This document shows positions 15,631 to 23,737 of a stretch of 64,000 nucleotides of DNA, piece by piece. Position numbers and translations under genes: made by a program. The DNA comes from Umezawaea tangerina (lineage in GTDB: Bacteria > Actinomycetota > Actinomycetes > Mycobacteriales > Pseudonocardiaceae): NCBI RefSeq assembly GCF_003002815.1, contig NZ_PVTF01000004.1, positions 186,001 through 250,000 on the forward strand, read 5' to 3'. The notes beneath the pieces are model-generated. The model saw only the letters and a list, made by a program, of their open reading frames with translations, made no database searches and had not been told where the DNA came from. Positions within the stretch are counted from its first letter, which is position 1, and each line of letters starts with the position of its first letter.

Positions 15631-16511
15631 ACGGCATCGACACTGATGTCCAGCTGTCGTCTTCGACGACGATCCGCGAACCCCTCGGCGACGGGCTCAC
15701 CAGGATCTGGGACCTCGACGACGTCGTCGTCGACACCAGGACCGAGTTCCAGCACCTGGTGATCGCCGACACCGCGCAGGGCAGGTCCCTGTTCTGCGAC
15801 AACGACCGGCAGAGCACCGAGTTCAGCCAGCTGACCTACCACGAGGCGCTGATGGTCCCGGCGCTGCTGCTCGCGGACCGGGTCGACCGCGTGCTCGTCA
15901 TCGGCTCCAGCGAGGGCGTCGTGTGCCAGATGGCCGTCGCGGCGGGCGCGACCGCCGTCGACCACATCGACATCGACTCGCAGGCCGTGAAGCTCTGCGC
16001 CGAGCACCTGCCCTACGGCTACACGACCACCGAGCTGGCCGAGGCCGAAGCGGGCGACGGCACCGTCCGGGTGAAGTACGTCGACGGGTGGGAGTACATC
16101 CGCACCACCTCGGAGAAGTACGACATCGTGCTGGTCGACCTCCCCGACGAGCGCGAGGAGGAGGCCCAGCACAACCGCCTGTACGGCGAGGAGTTCCTCC
16201 GCATGTGCAAGGCGCTGCTCACGCCCGGCGGCGTGGTCGTGACGCAGGCGGGCTGCCAGACCATGTGGCGCAACAAGACGCTGATCCGCTCGTTCCAGCG
16301 GTTCAACGACGTGTTCGACACGACGGTCTACTACGGCTCCGACGAGCACGAGTGGGCCTACCTGTTCGGCCGCGCGGACGTCGTGGAGGACCCGACCGCG
16401 CTGATGACCGAGCGCCTGGCGACCTCGGGCTACCAGCCGGAGACCATCGACGACCTGGCCCTGCTGTCGGGCTCGATCCCGCCGTACACCGTGCGGCGGT
16501 CGTTGGCGTGA
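15627..16511 (+). CDS. Spermidine synthase-like aminopropyltransferase, atypical motifs
   Basis: A 294-residue Rossmann-fold protein of the SpeE superfamily, expected to transfer an aminopropyl group from decarboxylated AdoMet to a diamine. The N-terminal QHLVIADTAQGRSLFCDN block and the TEFSQLTYHEALMVPALL block match SpeE. The glycine loop reads VLVIGSSEGVVCQMAV instead of GGGDGG, and the usual DSTDP-like active-site segment reads VDLPDEREEEAQ. The Asp pair HIDID for ribose binding is kept. The altered loops suggest an unusual diamine or triamine acceptor, or a related transferase. It is translationally coupled to the AdoMet decarboxylase, which strongly supports a polyamine function. Confidence 0.85.
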   Translation: MNGIDTDVQLSSSTTIREPLGDGLTRIWDLDDVVVDTRTEFQHLVIADTAQGRSLFCDNDRQSTEFSQLTYHEALMVPALLLADRVDRVLVIGSSEGVVCQMAVAAGATAVDHIDIDSQAVKLCAEHLPYGYTTTELAEAEAGDGTVRVKYVDGWEYIRTTSEKYDIVLVDLPDEREEEAQHNRLYGEEFLRMCKALLTPGGVVVTQAGCQTMWRNKTLIRSFQRFNDVFDTTVYYGSDEHEWAYLFGRADVVEDPTALMTERLATSGYQPETIDDLALLSGSIPPYTVRRSLA

Positions 16512-16517
16512 GCCGTC

Positions 16518-16546
16518 GGGGGAGCCGGGTCGACCGGCTCCCCCGT
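16518..16546. terminator. Bidirectional terminator hairpin
   Basis: Perfect 12-bp stem (CGGGGGAGCCGG / CCGGCTCCCCCG) with a 5-base loop between the convergent stops of the polyamine operon and the S9 peptidase. It lacks a T tract, as is common in actinobacteria. Confidence 0.75.
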
Positions 16547-16550
16547 TCGC

Positions 16551-18617
16551 TCAGCCGAGCGACCTCTTCAGGAATTCCACCTGGAGCAGCAACAGGTTCT
16601 CCGCGACCTGCTCCTGCGGCGTCATGTGCGTGACCCCGGACAGCGGCAGCACGGTGTGCGGCCTGCCCGCGGCGACCAGCGCGGAGGACAGCCGCAGCGT
16701 GTGCGCCGCCACCACGTTGTCGTCGGCCAGCCCGTGGATGATCATCAGCGGCCGCTCCAGGTCCCCCGCGTCGGCGATCAGCGAGTTCCGCTCGTAGACC
16801 TCCGGCCGTTCCTCGGGGTGGCCGAGGTAGCGCTCGGTGTAGTGCGTGTCGTACAGCGCCCAGTCCGTCACCGGCGCCCCCGCGATGCCCGCGTGGAACA
16901 CGTCGGGCCTGCGCAGCACGGCCAGCGCGGACAGGTACCCGCCGTAGGACCAGCCCCTGATCGCGACGCGGGTCAGGTCGAGGTCCTCGTACTTGGCCGC
17001 CACCGCGTGCAGCCCGTCGACCTGGTCCTGCAGCGTCGCCCCGGCGAAGTCGAACGCGATCTCCCGCTCCCACACCGGTCCGCGCCCCGGCGTGCCGCGG
17101 CCGTCCACGACGAGCACCGCGAACCCCTGGTCCGCCAACCACTGCGAGGCCAGGTGGACGTTGCGCGCCGACAGGACCCGTTGCGCGTGCGGCCCGCCGT
17201 ACGGGTCCAGCAGCACCGGCAGCTTGGCCGAGCCGGGCACGTGGCCGGTCGGGAACAGCAGCGCCACCCGCAGGTCGCGCTCGCCGACGGTGAGCATCTC
17301 CACCTCGGGCGTGAGCACCGGGGTCTCCGCGGACGAGCCGATCTCGTGCCCGTTCACCGTCACCTTCGAGCCGTACCAACCGAGACCGGCCGACGCCAGC
17401 AGCAGCACGTCGCCGCCGCGCACCGCGGTGTGCACGCCGTCCACAGTGGACAGCCGCTCGACACCGGCCGCGGTGACCCGGTAGACGTGGATCTGCGTCG
17501 GGTCGTCCTCCGAGGCCGTCACGAGCACGTCGTCGGCCGTCACGTCGAGCACCGAGCGCACCTGGAAGCCGTCCGGCGTCCACTCGTCGGCGCCGACCAC
17601 GAGCCGGTTGGCGCCGTCGCGCACGGCGATCCGGACGAGCTTCGCGTCCGGCGTCCAGACCGGCACGCCCGGCATGATCTCGACCCACGTCGGGTCGGTG
17701 TCGGTGTGCAGCAGCTCGGTGGCGCCGGTCGCGGTGTCGACCGCCAGGACCTGCGCGGTCCGCTGGTCCCTGGTCTGCACCAGCAGCAGCGGGGAGCCCG
17801 CGGCGGACCAGTGCGCCGAAGCCAGGTAGGGGAAGGCCTCCCGGTCCCAGACGACCTCGACCGACGAGCCGTCCACGCCCAGCACGAACAGACCCACGAG
17901 CGCGTTCGCCGTGCCCGCGGCCGGGTAGGCGATCTCGGCCGCGGGGGTCGCCGGGTTGGCGGGGTCGGCGATGTACCAGCGCGGTACCGGGGTGTTGTCC
18001 ACCCTGGCCGCCAGCAGGGACTCGCCGTCCGGCGCGAACCAGTACCCGCGGAAGCGGCTCATCTCCTCCGCCGCGATGAACTCCGCGAGCCCCCAGGTGA
18101 CCTCGGGGTCGTCGTCCCGGCCGAGCGCGGTGTCGTTGCCACCGGCCAGGTCCAGGACGTGCAGCGCGCCGTCGGCCACGTAGGCGACGCGGGCGCCGGT
18201 CGGGTCGAGCCGGGGGTCGATCACCGGGCCCGCCGCGGGCAGCTCCCGCACCTCGTGCGAGACCAGGTCGGCGAGGAACAGCCTGCCGGACAAGGCGAAC
18301 ACCGCCTGCCGGGCCGCCGCGTCGACCACGTAGCCGACGATGCCCGCGCCCGACTCGCGGCTGCGCTCCCGTCGTGCGCGCTCCTGCGGCGAGAGGTCCT
18401 CGGGGTCGGTCAGCAGCACCGCCGGGTCGGCGACGAGCTTCTCCGCGCCGGTGGCGGTGTCCAGGGTCCACAGCCCGTTCGCCCGGCTCGTGGCCGTCGC
18501 GACGCGCAGGAAGAACACGTGTGAACCGTCGGGTGCGACGGTGAAGGTCCTCGGTGCGCCGAGGGTGAACCGCTGGGTGCGCGCGTGTTGGCGCGGGAAG
18601 GAGGTGTCGTTGCCCAC
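16551..18617 (-). CDS. S9-family prolyl oligopeptidase (dipeptidyl-peptidase IV-like)
   Basis: A 688-residue serine peptidase with a WD-like beta-propeller N-terminal domain (to about residue 430) and an alpha/beta-hydrolase catalytic domain. Catalytic residues are Ser557 in RGWSYGGYLS, Asp632 or Asp633 in HGLADDNV and His664 in GVTHMTPQ. A double Glu motif in AEFIAAEEMSRFRGYW matches the substrate N-terminus anchor of DPP IV, which favours release of X-Pro dipeptides. There is no signal peptide, so it is probably cytoplasmic. Start is ATG 18617. It stands alone, upstream of the two-component system on the same strand. Confidence 0.92.
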   Translation of the reverse strand: MGNDTSFPRQHARTQRFTLGAPRTFTVAPDGSHVFFLRVATATSRANGLWTLDTATGAEKLVADPAVLLTDPEDLSPQERARRERSRESGAGIVGYVVDAAARQAVFALSGRLFLADLVSHEVRELPAAGPVIDPRLDPTGARVAYVADGALHVLDLAGGNDTALGRDDDPEVTWGLAEFIAAEEMSRFRGYWFAPDGESLLAARVDNTPVPRWYIADPANPATPAAEIAYPAAGTANALVGLFVLGVDGSSVEVVWDREAFPYLASAHWSAAGSPLLLVQTRDQRTAQVLAVDTATGATELLHTDTDPTWVEIMPGVPVWTPDAKLVRIAVRDGANRLVVGADEWTPDGFQVRSVLDVTADDVLVTASEDDPTQIHVYRVTAAGVERLSTVDGVHTAVRGGDVLLLASAGLGWYGSKVTVNGHEIGSSAETPVLTPEVEMLTVGERDLRVALLFPTGHVPGSAKLPVLLDPYGGPHAQRVLSARNVHLASQWLADQGFAVLVVDGRGTPGRGPVWEREIAFDFAGATLQDQVDGLHAVAAKYEDLDLTRVAIRGWSYGGYLSALAVLRRPDVFHAGIAGAPVTDWALYDTHYTERYLGHPEERPEVYERNSLIADAGDLERPLMIIHGLADDNVVAAHTLRLSSALVAAGRPHTVLPLSGVTHMTPQEQVAENLLLLQVEFLKRSLG

Positions 18618-18666
18618 CCGGCCACCCTAATACCGTGATCCGCGCTGGTACCGGCGGTTGGGCGGG

Positions 18667-20001
18667 TCAGAGGGTGAACCCGATCTCCGCTCCCCCACCC
18701 GGCCGCGTGCGGGCGAACACGGCGCCGCCGTGCGTGGTGGCGACCTCGTGGACGATCGCCAGGCCCAGCCCCGATCCGGGCAGCGACCGCGCGGCCGCGG
18801 AGCGGTGGAACCGGTCGAAGATCCGGGCGGAGTCCTCGGGCGCCACACCGGGTCCGCGGTCCAGGACGCGGAAGCCGGTGGGCCGCAGCACGAGCTCGAC
18901 GGGGCCGTCGGGGGCGAACTTGACCGCGTTGTCGACCAGGTTGGCCAGCGCCCGTTCCAGCCCGCGCGCCCGGCCCGTGACCACGCCCTCGGCGTCCACG
19001 AGGACGTCCCGCCCGCTGCGCCGCCGGGCCCGCGTGGCCACCCGGTCGCCCAGGTCCGGCAGGTCGACCGCGCCGAACTCCTCGTCGACCCGGCGTTCGG
19101 AGGAGAACTCCATCAGCTCGGCGACGAGGTGCGACAGCTCCCGCGTCTCGCCGTCGAGGTCCTCGATCAGCTGCCCGCGCGACTCCGGCGACAGCTCGTC
19201 CATCCGCTTGAGCACGGACACGTTGGTGCGCAGGCTGGTCAGGGGTGTGCGCAGCTCGTGGTTCGCGTCCTGCACCAGCCGCCGCTGGTCCTCGCGGGCG
19301 GCGGCGAGCCGCACCAGCACCGAGTCGAACGCCGCGGCCAGCCTGGCCACCTCGTCGGTGCCGCCGGTCGCCAGCACGACGTCGAGGCGACCGCCCGCGG
19401 CGACCTCGTGAGCGGTCTCCGCCAACCGCTCCAGCCCGCGGGTCGTCCGCCGCGCCACGAGCCACCCGGCCAGGACGGCCAGCAGCAGCACCGCGCCCGC
19501 CTTGCCCGCCGTCCGCCACGCCAGCCCGTCGAGCAGGCGCTCGGTCCTGGTGATGGGCCGCGCGACCTGGACGGCACCCCGCCCACCGCCGAGCGACACC
19601 GTGACCAGGCGCAGCTCGTCGCCCCCGCGCGGGGTGATCCCGCTCTCGGCCTGCTGCCCGGCGGCGTCGAGGGCCGCGACTTCCTTGGCGTCGCTGTAGA
19701 CGGGGATGGTCGGGCGGTCGGACTCGACGCGGATGGCCACCCCGTTGCCGCCGAGGACCTGCACGACGACGTCGCGCGAGTGCAGCAGCTCGTCCCCGAC
19801 CTGCGCCTCGACGAACGCCCGCGGGGTCAGCTCGGCCCGGTGGGTGGCGTCGACCGCGGCCCGGACGTGCTCGCGGAACACCCGTTCGGCGTCGCCCTCG
19901 AACAGCTCGGTCGCGGCCCGGTACCCGAGCAGGGCTACCGCGACCACGGCGGCGGAGGCGACCAAGGCGGACGCCAGCGCGGCCCGGCGCCGCGCCCTCA
20001 C
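18667..20001 (-). CDS. MprB-like sensor histidine kinase
   Basis: A 444-residue membrane histidine kinase. TM1 is near residues 8-25 (ALVASAAVVAVALLGY), followed by an extracytoplasmic sensor loop of about 135 residues, TM2 (AGAVLLLAVLAGWLVARR), HAMP, the H-box DANHELRTPLTSLR, the N-box LANLVDNAVKFAP and the G-box DRGPGVAPEDS plus GSGLGLAIVHEVATTHGG. The GTG start at 20001 overlaps the response-regulator TGA (GTGA), so the pair is translationally coupled. Its architecture resembles MprB/envelope-stress kinases. The stimulus is unknown. Confidence 0.92.
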   Translation of the reverse strand: MRARRRAALASALVASAAVVAVALLGYRAATELFEGDAERVFREHVRAAVDATHRAELTPRAFVEAQVGDELLHSRDVVVQVLGGNGVAIRVESDRPTIPVYSDAKEVAALDAAGQQAESGITPRGGDELRLVTVSLGGGRGAVQVARPITRTERLLDGLAWRTAGKAGAVLLLAVLAGWLVARRTTRGLERLAETAHEVAAGGRLDVVLATGGTDEVARLAAAFDSVLVRLAAAREDQRRLVQDANHELRTPLTSLRTNVSVLKRMDELSPESRGQLIEDLDGETRELSHLVAELMEFSSERRVDEEFGAVDLPDLGDRVATRARRRSGRDVLVDAEGVVTGRARGLERALANLVDNAVKFAPDGPVELVLRPTGFRVLDRGPGVAPEDSARIFDRFHRSAAARSLPGSGLGLAIVHEVATTHGGAVFARTRPGGGAEIGFTL

Positions 20002-20672
20002 GGCTCGCGCACCGTGTAGCCGACACCGCGCACGGTGTGGATCAACGACGGCTTGCCCACCTTGCGCCGCAGGTACCCCACGTACACGGCGAGGTTCTTC
20101 GACTCGACACCGAAGTCGTAGCCCCAGATCCGCTCGTAGATGGTGCCGTGGTCCAGCACGATGCCCGCGTTGCGCACCAGCAGTTCCAGCAGGTCGAACT
20201 CGGTCTTGGACAGCTCGACCGCGGTGTCGCCGCGCCACACCCGCCGGGCCGCCGGGTCGAGCCGCAGGTCGGCGACCCGCAGCACCCGGTTCTCCTCCGG
20301 CGGCGGCTCCACCCGGCGCAGCAGCGCCCTGAGCCGGGCCAGCAGCTCGTCCAGCTCGAACGGCTTCACCAGGTAGTCGTCGGCGCCCGCGTCCAGCCCC
20401 TCGACCCGCTCCGACGTCTCGGACCTGGCCGTGAGCAACAGGATCGGCGTCCGGTAGCCGCCCGCGCGCAGCAGGCGGCACACGTCCAGCCCGTCGACAC
20501 CCGGCATCATCACGTCGACGACGGCCGCGTCCACCCCGGACCGGCGCACCTCGTTGAGCGCCTGCACCCCGTTGGGCACCGGGATGACCCGGTACCCCTC
20601 CAGTTCCATCGCCCGCACCAGGGAGTCGCGGATCGCGCGGTCGTCGTCAGCCAGCAGCACCGTGCTCGTCAC
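19998..20672 (-). CDS. MprA-like OmpR-family response regulator
   Basis: A 224-residue response regulator with receiver domain (LADDD acidic pocket, phospho-acceptor Asp53 in AVVDVMMPG, Lys in YLVKPFELDELLARLRALLRR) and a winged-helix DNA-binding domain (LSKTEFDLLELLVRNAG, GYDFGVESKNLAVYVGYLRRKVG, VRGVGYTVREP). The start is GTG 20672. It forms an operon with the histidine kinase through a GTGA overlap. Targets are not evident; the lipid-modifying pair just upstream on the same strand is a plausible but unproved member of its regulon. Confidence 0.94.
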   Translation of the reverse strand: MTSTVLLADDDRAIRDSLVRAMELEGYRVIPVPNGVQALNEVRRSGVDAAVVDVMMPGVDGLDVCRLLRAGGYRTPILLLTARSETSERVEGLDAGADDYLVKPFELDELLARLRALLRRVEPPPEENRVLRVADLRLDPAARRVWRGDTAVELSKTEFDLLELLVRNAGIVLDHGTIYERIWGYDFGVESKNLAVYVGYLRRKVGKPSLIHTVRGVGYTVREP

Positions 20673-20714
20673 CCGACGCAGTCTGGCCGGTCCCGGTGAG
20701 AGGCGGGTAAGAAC

Positions 20715-21494
20715 CTAGGAGGCGGCCTTCTTCGGGGGCCACGGGACGAAGCCGCTGGTCCGCCGCACGTAGTCGGCGTAACCGGGGCGGCGCTTCTCCA
20801 TCCCCTTCTCCAGCATGGGTTTCCCGGTGCCGTTGGCCAGGGTGAACGTCATCGCGATCGGCGCGACCACGGTCAGCAGCCCGACCCAGTGGTGGGTGGC
20901 GAACAGGAACAGGCCCCACCACACCACGGCGTCGCCGAAGTAGTTCGGGTGCCGGGTGTAGCGCCACAGACCGCGGTCCATCACCTGGCCCTTGCTGGCC
21001 GGGTCGTTGCGGAACCTGGTCAGCTGCCAGTCGCCGACGGACTCGAACGCGAAGCCGACGACCCAGAGCAGGACCGCGAGGTAGTCGAGCAGACCGATCG
21101 GGGCGGTCTCGTAGGACGCGGCCTGCACCGGCAGCGACACCAGGATCATGATCACGGCCTGGGTCAGGTACACCCGGTACATGCCGAGCACGCCGCGGCG
21201 CTTGAGGATCGCCACGTAGCGCGGGTCCTCGTCCTTGCCGTGGTTGCGCAGGTGGATGTGCACGCCGAGGCGCACGCCCCACACCACCGTCAGCAGGGCC
21301 ACCAGCAGACCGCGCGGCGTCGGGCCCGCGATCAGCAGCGTCGCGACCGAGATGATCGCGAAGCCGACGCCCCAGAAGACGTCGACAACGTCGTAGCGAC
21401 CGCGCGCCTTGGCGGCGGTGAACAGGGCCGACACGAGCACCACCACGAAGATCCCGGTGAACAGCACGTTCAGGCCGAAGGCACCCGCGTTCAC
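20715..21494 (-). CDS. DUF1295 membrane protein (steroid 5-alpha-reductase-like)
   Basis: A 259-residue polytopic protein with about six to seven helices, of the DUF1295 / isoprenylcysteine methyltransferase-like fold. The C-terminal signature GLWRYTRHPNYFGDAVVWWG is the conserved NADPH/substrate block of the family, and a MLEKGMEKRRPGYADYVRRT tail follows. Start is GTG 21494, overlapping the stop of the upstream methyltransferase by 4 bases (GTGA). In actinobacteria such genes often accompany cyclopropane-synthase-like enzymes. Reduction of a methylene lipid intermediate is an attractive but unproved role. Confidence 0.85.
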   Translation of the reverse strand: MNAGAFGLNVLFTGIFVVVLVSALFTAAKARGRYDVVDVFWGVGFAIISVATLLIAGPTPRGLLVALLTVVWGVRLGVHIHLRNHGKDEDPRYVAILKRRGVLGMYRVYLTQAVIMILVSLPVQAASYETAPIGLLDYLAVLLWVVGFAFESVGDWQLTRFRNDPASKGQVMDRGLWRYTRHPNYFGDAVVWWGLFLFATHHWVGLLTVVAPIAMTFTLANGTGKPMLEKGMEKRRPGYADYVRRTSGFVPWPPKKAAS

Positions 21495-22774
21495 CGCACC
21501 ACCCAGTCGCGCACGCGCGGCATGCCGCTGGTGCCGTTCGCACTCGGCCGCACCGCGAGGATCTGGTCCACGCCCATCCGCCCCTCCTCGAAGGTCAGCG
21601 CCCCACCGGCGAGGTAGAGGCGCCACACCCGCGCCTGGCCCTCGCCGACCAGCGCGACGACCTCGTCCCACCGCTCTTCCAGCGTCGCGGCCCAGGCGCG
21701 CACGGTCCAAACGTAGTGCTCGCGCAGCGCTTCCACATCACGGATCTCCAGGCCCGCCCGCTCCAGGTGGCCGACCGTCGCGCTGACCGGGCGCATGTGC
21801 ATGTCCGGGGCCACGTAGGACTCGATGAACGCACCGCCGCCGGGGGCGTTGGCGCCGCGCGACATCTGCTGGAGCAGCAGCCTGCCCTCGGGCTTGAGCA
21901 GCCGGTGCAGGGTGGCGGCGTACTCGGGGTAGTTCTCCTCGCCGACGTGCTCGCCCATCTCGATCGTGGAGATCGCGTCGAACGGGGCGTCGTCCACCTC
22001 CCGGTAGTCCTGGAGCTTCACGGTGACCAGCTCCTCCAGGCCCTCGTCGGCGACGCGCTTGCGGATGTGCGCGTGCTGCTGGCGGGAGATGGTGACGCCG
22101 GTCGTGGTCGCGCCGAAGTGCTTGGCCGCGTGGATGATCATCGAGCCCCAGCCGCAGCCGACGTCGAGCATCCGGGTGCCCTCGCCGACACCGAGCTTGC
22201 GGCACACCAGGTCGAGCTTGTCGCGCTGCGCGTCGGCCACCGTGTACTCGGGGCTGTCGGACGTCCAGTACCCGCTGGAGTAGGCCATGCTCGGGTCGAG
22301 CACCAGCTGGTAGAAGTCGTTGCTCAGGTCGTAGTGGTGCGCGATGGCGGCCTTGTCGCGGTCGCGGGTGTGCCGCGTGCCGGACAGCCGGGCCTCCTCA
22401 CCGGGCGCGGCGGGCCGCGGGCCGAGCGCGCCGAGGCGGGCCGCGACGCGCAGCGCGCCCAGCAGGTCGGCGGGCTTCGGCTTGCCGACGCGCAGGGCAC
22501 CCGCGCGGGCCAGCTCCCAGAACCGGGCGAGCCCGTCGGTGAGGTCGCCGTCCACGTCCAGCTCTCCTGCTACGTACGCGCGCGCGAGGCCCAGCTCGTT
22601 CGGGTTCCACACCAGGCGGCGCAGCGCGCGCTTGGACCGGATCACCGCCACCGGCCCGTCCGACGGCCCCGCGGAACTGCCGTCCCAGGCGCGCAGGCCG
22701 ATCGGGAGGGAGGTGCCGAGCACCTTCTCGACCACCGAGGCCAGCTGACCTGCCACTCCACCGGTACCGACCAC
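21491..22774 (-). CDS. Cyclopropane-fatty-acid-synthase-like SAM methyltransferase
   Basis: A 427-residue SAM-dependent methyltransferase of the CFA/mycolic-acid cyclopropane synthase family, which adds a methyl or methylene carbon to unsaturated lipid acyl chains. An N-terminal domain of about 130 residues (VWNPNELGLARAYVAGELDV) precedes the catalytic domain with IAHHYDLSNDFYQLVLDPSM, YSSGYW, the SAM loop MLDVGCGWGS, GVTISRQQHAHIRKRV, ISTIEMGEHVGEENY and the C-terminal FEEGRMGVDQILAVR. GTG 22774 is chosen since GGAGG lies about 7 bases before it; GTG 22777 is an alternative. It is coupled to the DUF1295 gene. Confidence 0.9.
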   Translation of the reverse strand: MVGTGGVAGQLASVVEKVLGTSLPIGLRAWDGSSAGPSDGPVAVIRSKRALRRLVWNPNELGLARAYVAGELDVDGDLTDGLARFWELARAGALRVGKPKPADLLGALRVAARLGALGPRPAAPGEEARLSGTRHTRDRDKAAIAHHYDLSNDFYQLVLDPSMAYSSGYWTSDSPEYTVADAQRDKLDLVCRKLGVGEGTRMLDVGCGWGSMIIHAAKHFGATTTGVTISRQQHAHIRKRVADEGLEELVTVKLQDYREVDDAPFDAISTIEMGEHVGEENYPEYAATLHRLLKPEGRLLLQQMSRGANAPGGGAFIESYVAPDMHMRPVSATVGHLERAGLEIRDVEALREHYVWTVRAWAATLEERWDEVVALVGEGQARVWRLYLAGGALTFEEGRMGVDQILAVRPSANGTSGMPRVRDWVVR

Positions 22775-22832
22775 CACATGCCTCCACACTCACGACGGAT
22801 GGCTGTAGTTCGTCCCGAGATTGTTTTCGGTT

Positions 22833-22845
22833 CGGTTCTGAACCG
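22833..22845. promoter_or_regulatory. Small palindrome in divergent promoter
   Basis: CGGTTCTGAACCG, a 6+1+6 palindrome, sits midway between the lipid methyltransferase and the divergent secreted-protein gene. It could be an operator for either. No known factor is assigned. Confidence 0.3.
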
Positions 22846-22907
22846 CTCACGCGCTCCCCCCGTATTGCTCCAGTGAAGCGAATGAACGGACGAGGAGGAG
22901 TTGAGAA

Positions 22908-23561
22908 GTGATCCGACGTAACCGCATCGCCATCGCCGTTGCAGGCGGCATGGCAACCGTGCTCGCGCTGGTCATGTGGAGCACCAACGCCGTTGGCGTG
23001 CAGGGCACCAACGTGGCTCAGACCGGTTCCGCGGTGGAGGCAGCTGCCGCGCCGGGTGACTACGGCTACGACGCGCCCAGCAGCAGTGCCCCCACCGACG
23101 CCCCCGCCGCCGGCGCCCAGAACAGCGCCGCCCAGCAGCCCCCGGCCGCCGCCCCCGCGGTGTCCAACGTGCGACTGGTCGCCAAGACCGTCGACAAGAT
23201 GGGCGACGTCGTGCAGGACGGCGACGGCCGCACGCTCTACCGCTTCGACAAGGACACCCCCAAGCCCCCGGCCTCCAACTGCGTCGACAAGTGCGCCGAG
23301 ACTTGGCCGCCGCTGACCGTCGCCCCCGGCTCCACCCCGCAGCTCGAAGGCGTCGACCCCGCTCTCGTGGGCACGATCAAGCGCGCCGACGGCACCGAGC
23401 AGGTCACCCTCGCGGGCTGGGCCCTCTACACCTACTCCAAGGACCCGGCCCCCGGTAAGTGGGCGGGCCAGGGCGTCGGCGGCACCTGGTTCGTGATCCA
23501 GCCCAACGGCAAGCGCAACGTCGAGTGCCTCCCCGCGGGCGTCACCGCTCCGGCCGCCTAG
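22908..23561 (+). CDS. Secreted or membrane-anchored COG4315-type repeat protein
   Basis: A 217-residue exported protein: basic start MIRRNRIAIAV, hydrophobic helix to about residue 28, then an Ala/Pro/Ser-rich linker (residues 45-85), then two copies of the COG4315 secreted-repeat unit. The first contains DGRTLYRFDKDTPKPPASNC and CAETWPPLTV, the second LAGWALYTYSKDPAPGKWAGQ and GTWFVI. There is no lipobox cysteine, unlike many homologues that are lipoproteins. The GTG start at 22908 follows a strong AGGAGGAG site. The domain is thought to bind redox or metal cofactors in the envelope, but function is not established. A strong terminator follows. Confidence 0.82.
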   Translation: MIRRNRIAIAVAGGMATVLALVMWSTNAVGVQGTNVAQTGSAVEAAAAPGDYGYDAPSSSAPTDAPAAGAQNSAAQQPPAAAPAVSNVRLVAKTVDKMGDVVQDGDGRTLYRFDKDTPKPPASNCVDKCAETWPPLTVAPGSTPQLEGVDPALVGTIKRADGTEQVTLAGWALYTYSKDPAPGKWAGQGVGGTWFVIQPNGKRNVECLPAGVTAPAA

Positions 23562-23581
23562 GAGCCGACGATCCGGTGAAA

Positions 23582-23623
23582 CCACCGAAGCCCGGCCCCG
23601 GGGAAGGGGCCGGGCTTCGGTGG
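23582..23623 (+). terminator. Strong hairpin terminator
   Basis: Perfect 18-bp stem (left arm 23582-23599, right arm 23606-23623) with loop GGGGAA, 20 bases after the stop of the secreted-protein gene. The stem core is GAAGCCCGGCCCC. Confidence 0.85.
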
Positions 23624-23674
23624 CATACTGGAAACGCAGTACTTGCCGCTCATTCGCTTCGCGGTGAGGTACGA

Positions 23675-23711
23675 CGAGGCCCGGCCCCGCAATCCGCGGG
23701 GCCGGGCCTCG
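23675..23711. terminator. Second GAGGCCCGGCCCC-type hairpin
   Basis: Perfect 16-bp stem (23675-23690 with 23696-23711), loop AATCC, 27 bases beyond the stop of the minus-strand nucleotidyltransferase gene, for which it can act as terminator. A T-rich stretch on the plus-strand side (GTTCTTGTG) makes it usable in that direction as well. The same GAGGCCCGGC core recurs at 25931-25982 on the other side of the toxin-antitoxin pair. Confidence 0.7.
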
Positions 23712-23737
23712 TTCTTGTGCGGGGTGGGGTCAGGGTG

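Noticed and set aside
16303-18471. 722-codon minus-strand frame overlapping the S9 peptidase
   Set aside because: Shadow frame; the correct frame 16551-18617 carries the catalytic Ser, Asp and His motifs.
23582-23711. tRNA or small RNA gene between the two hairpins
   Set aside because: The sequence between the hairpins does not fold into a cloverleaf and shows no other RNA family; the hairpins are best explained as terminators.
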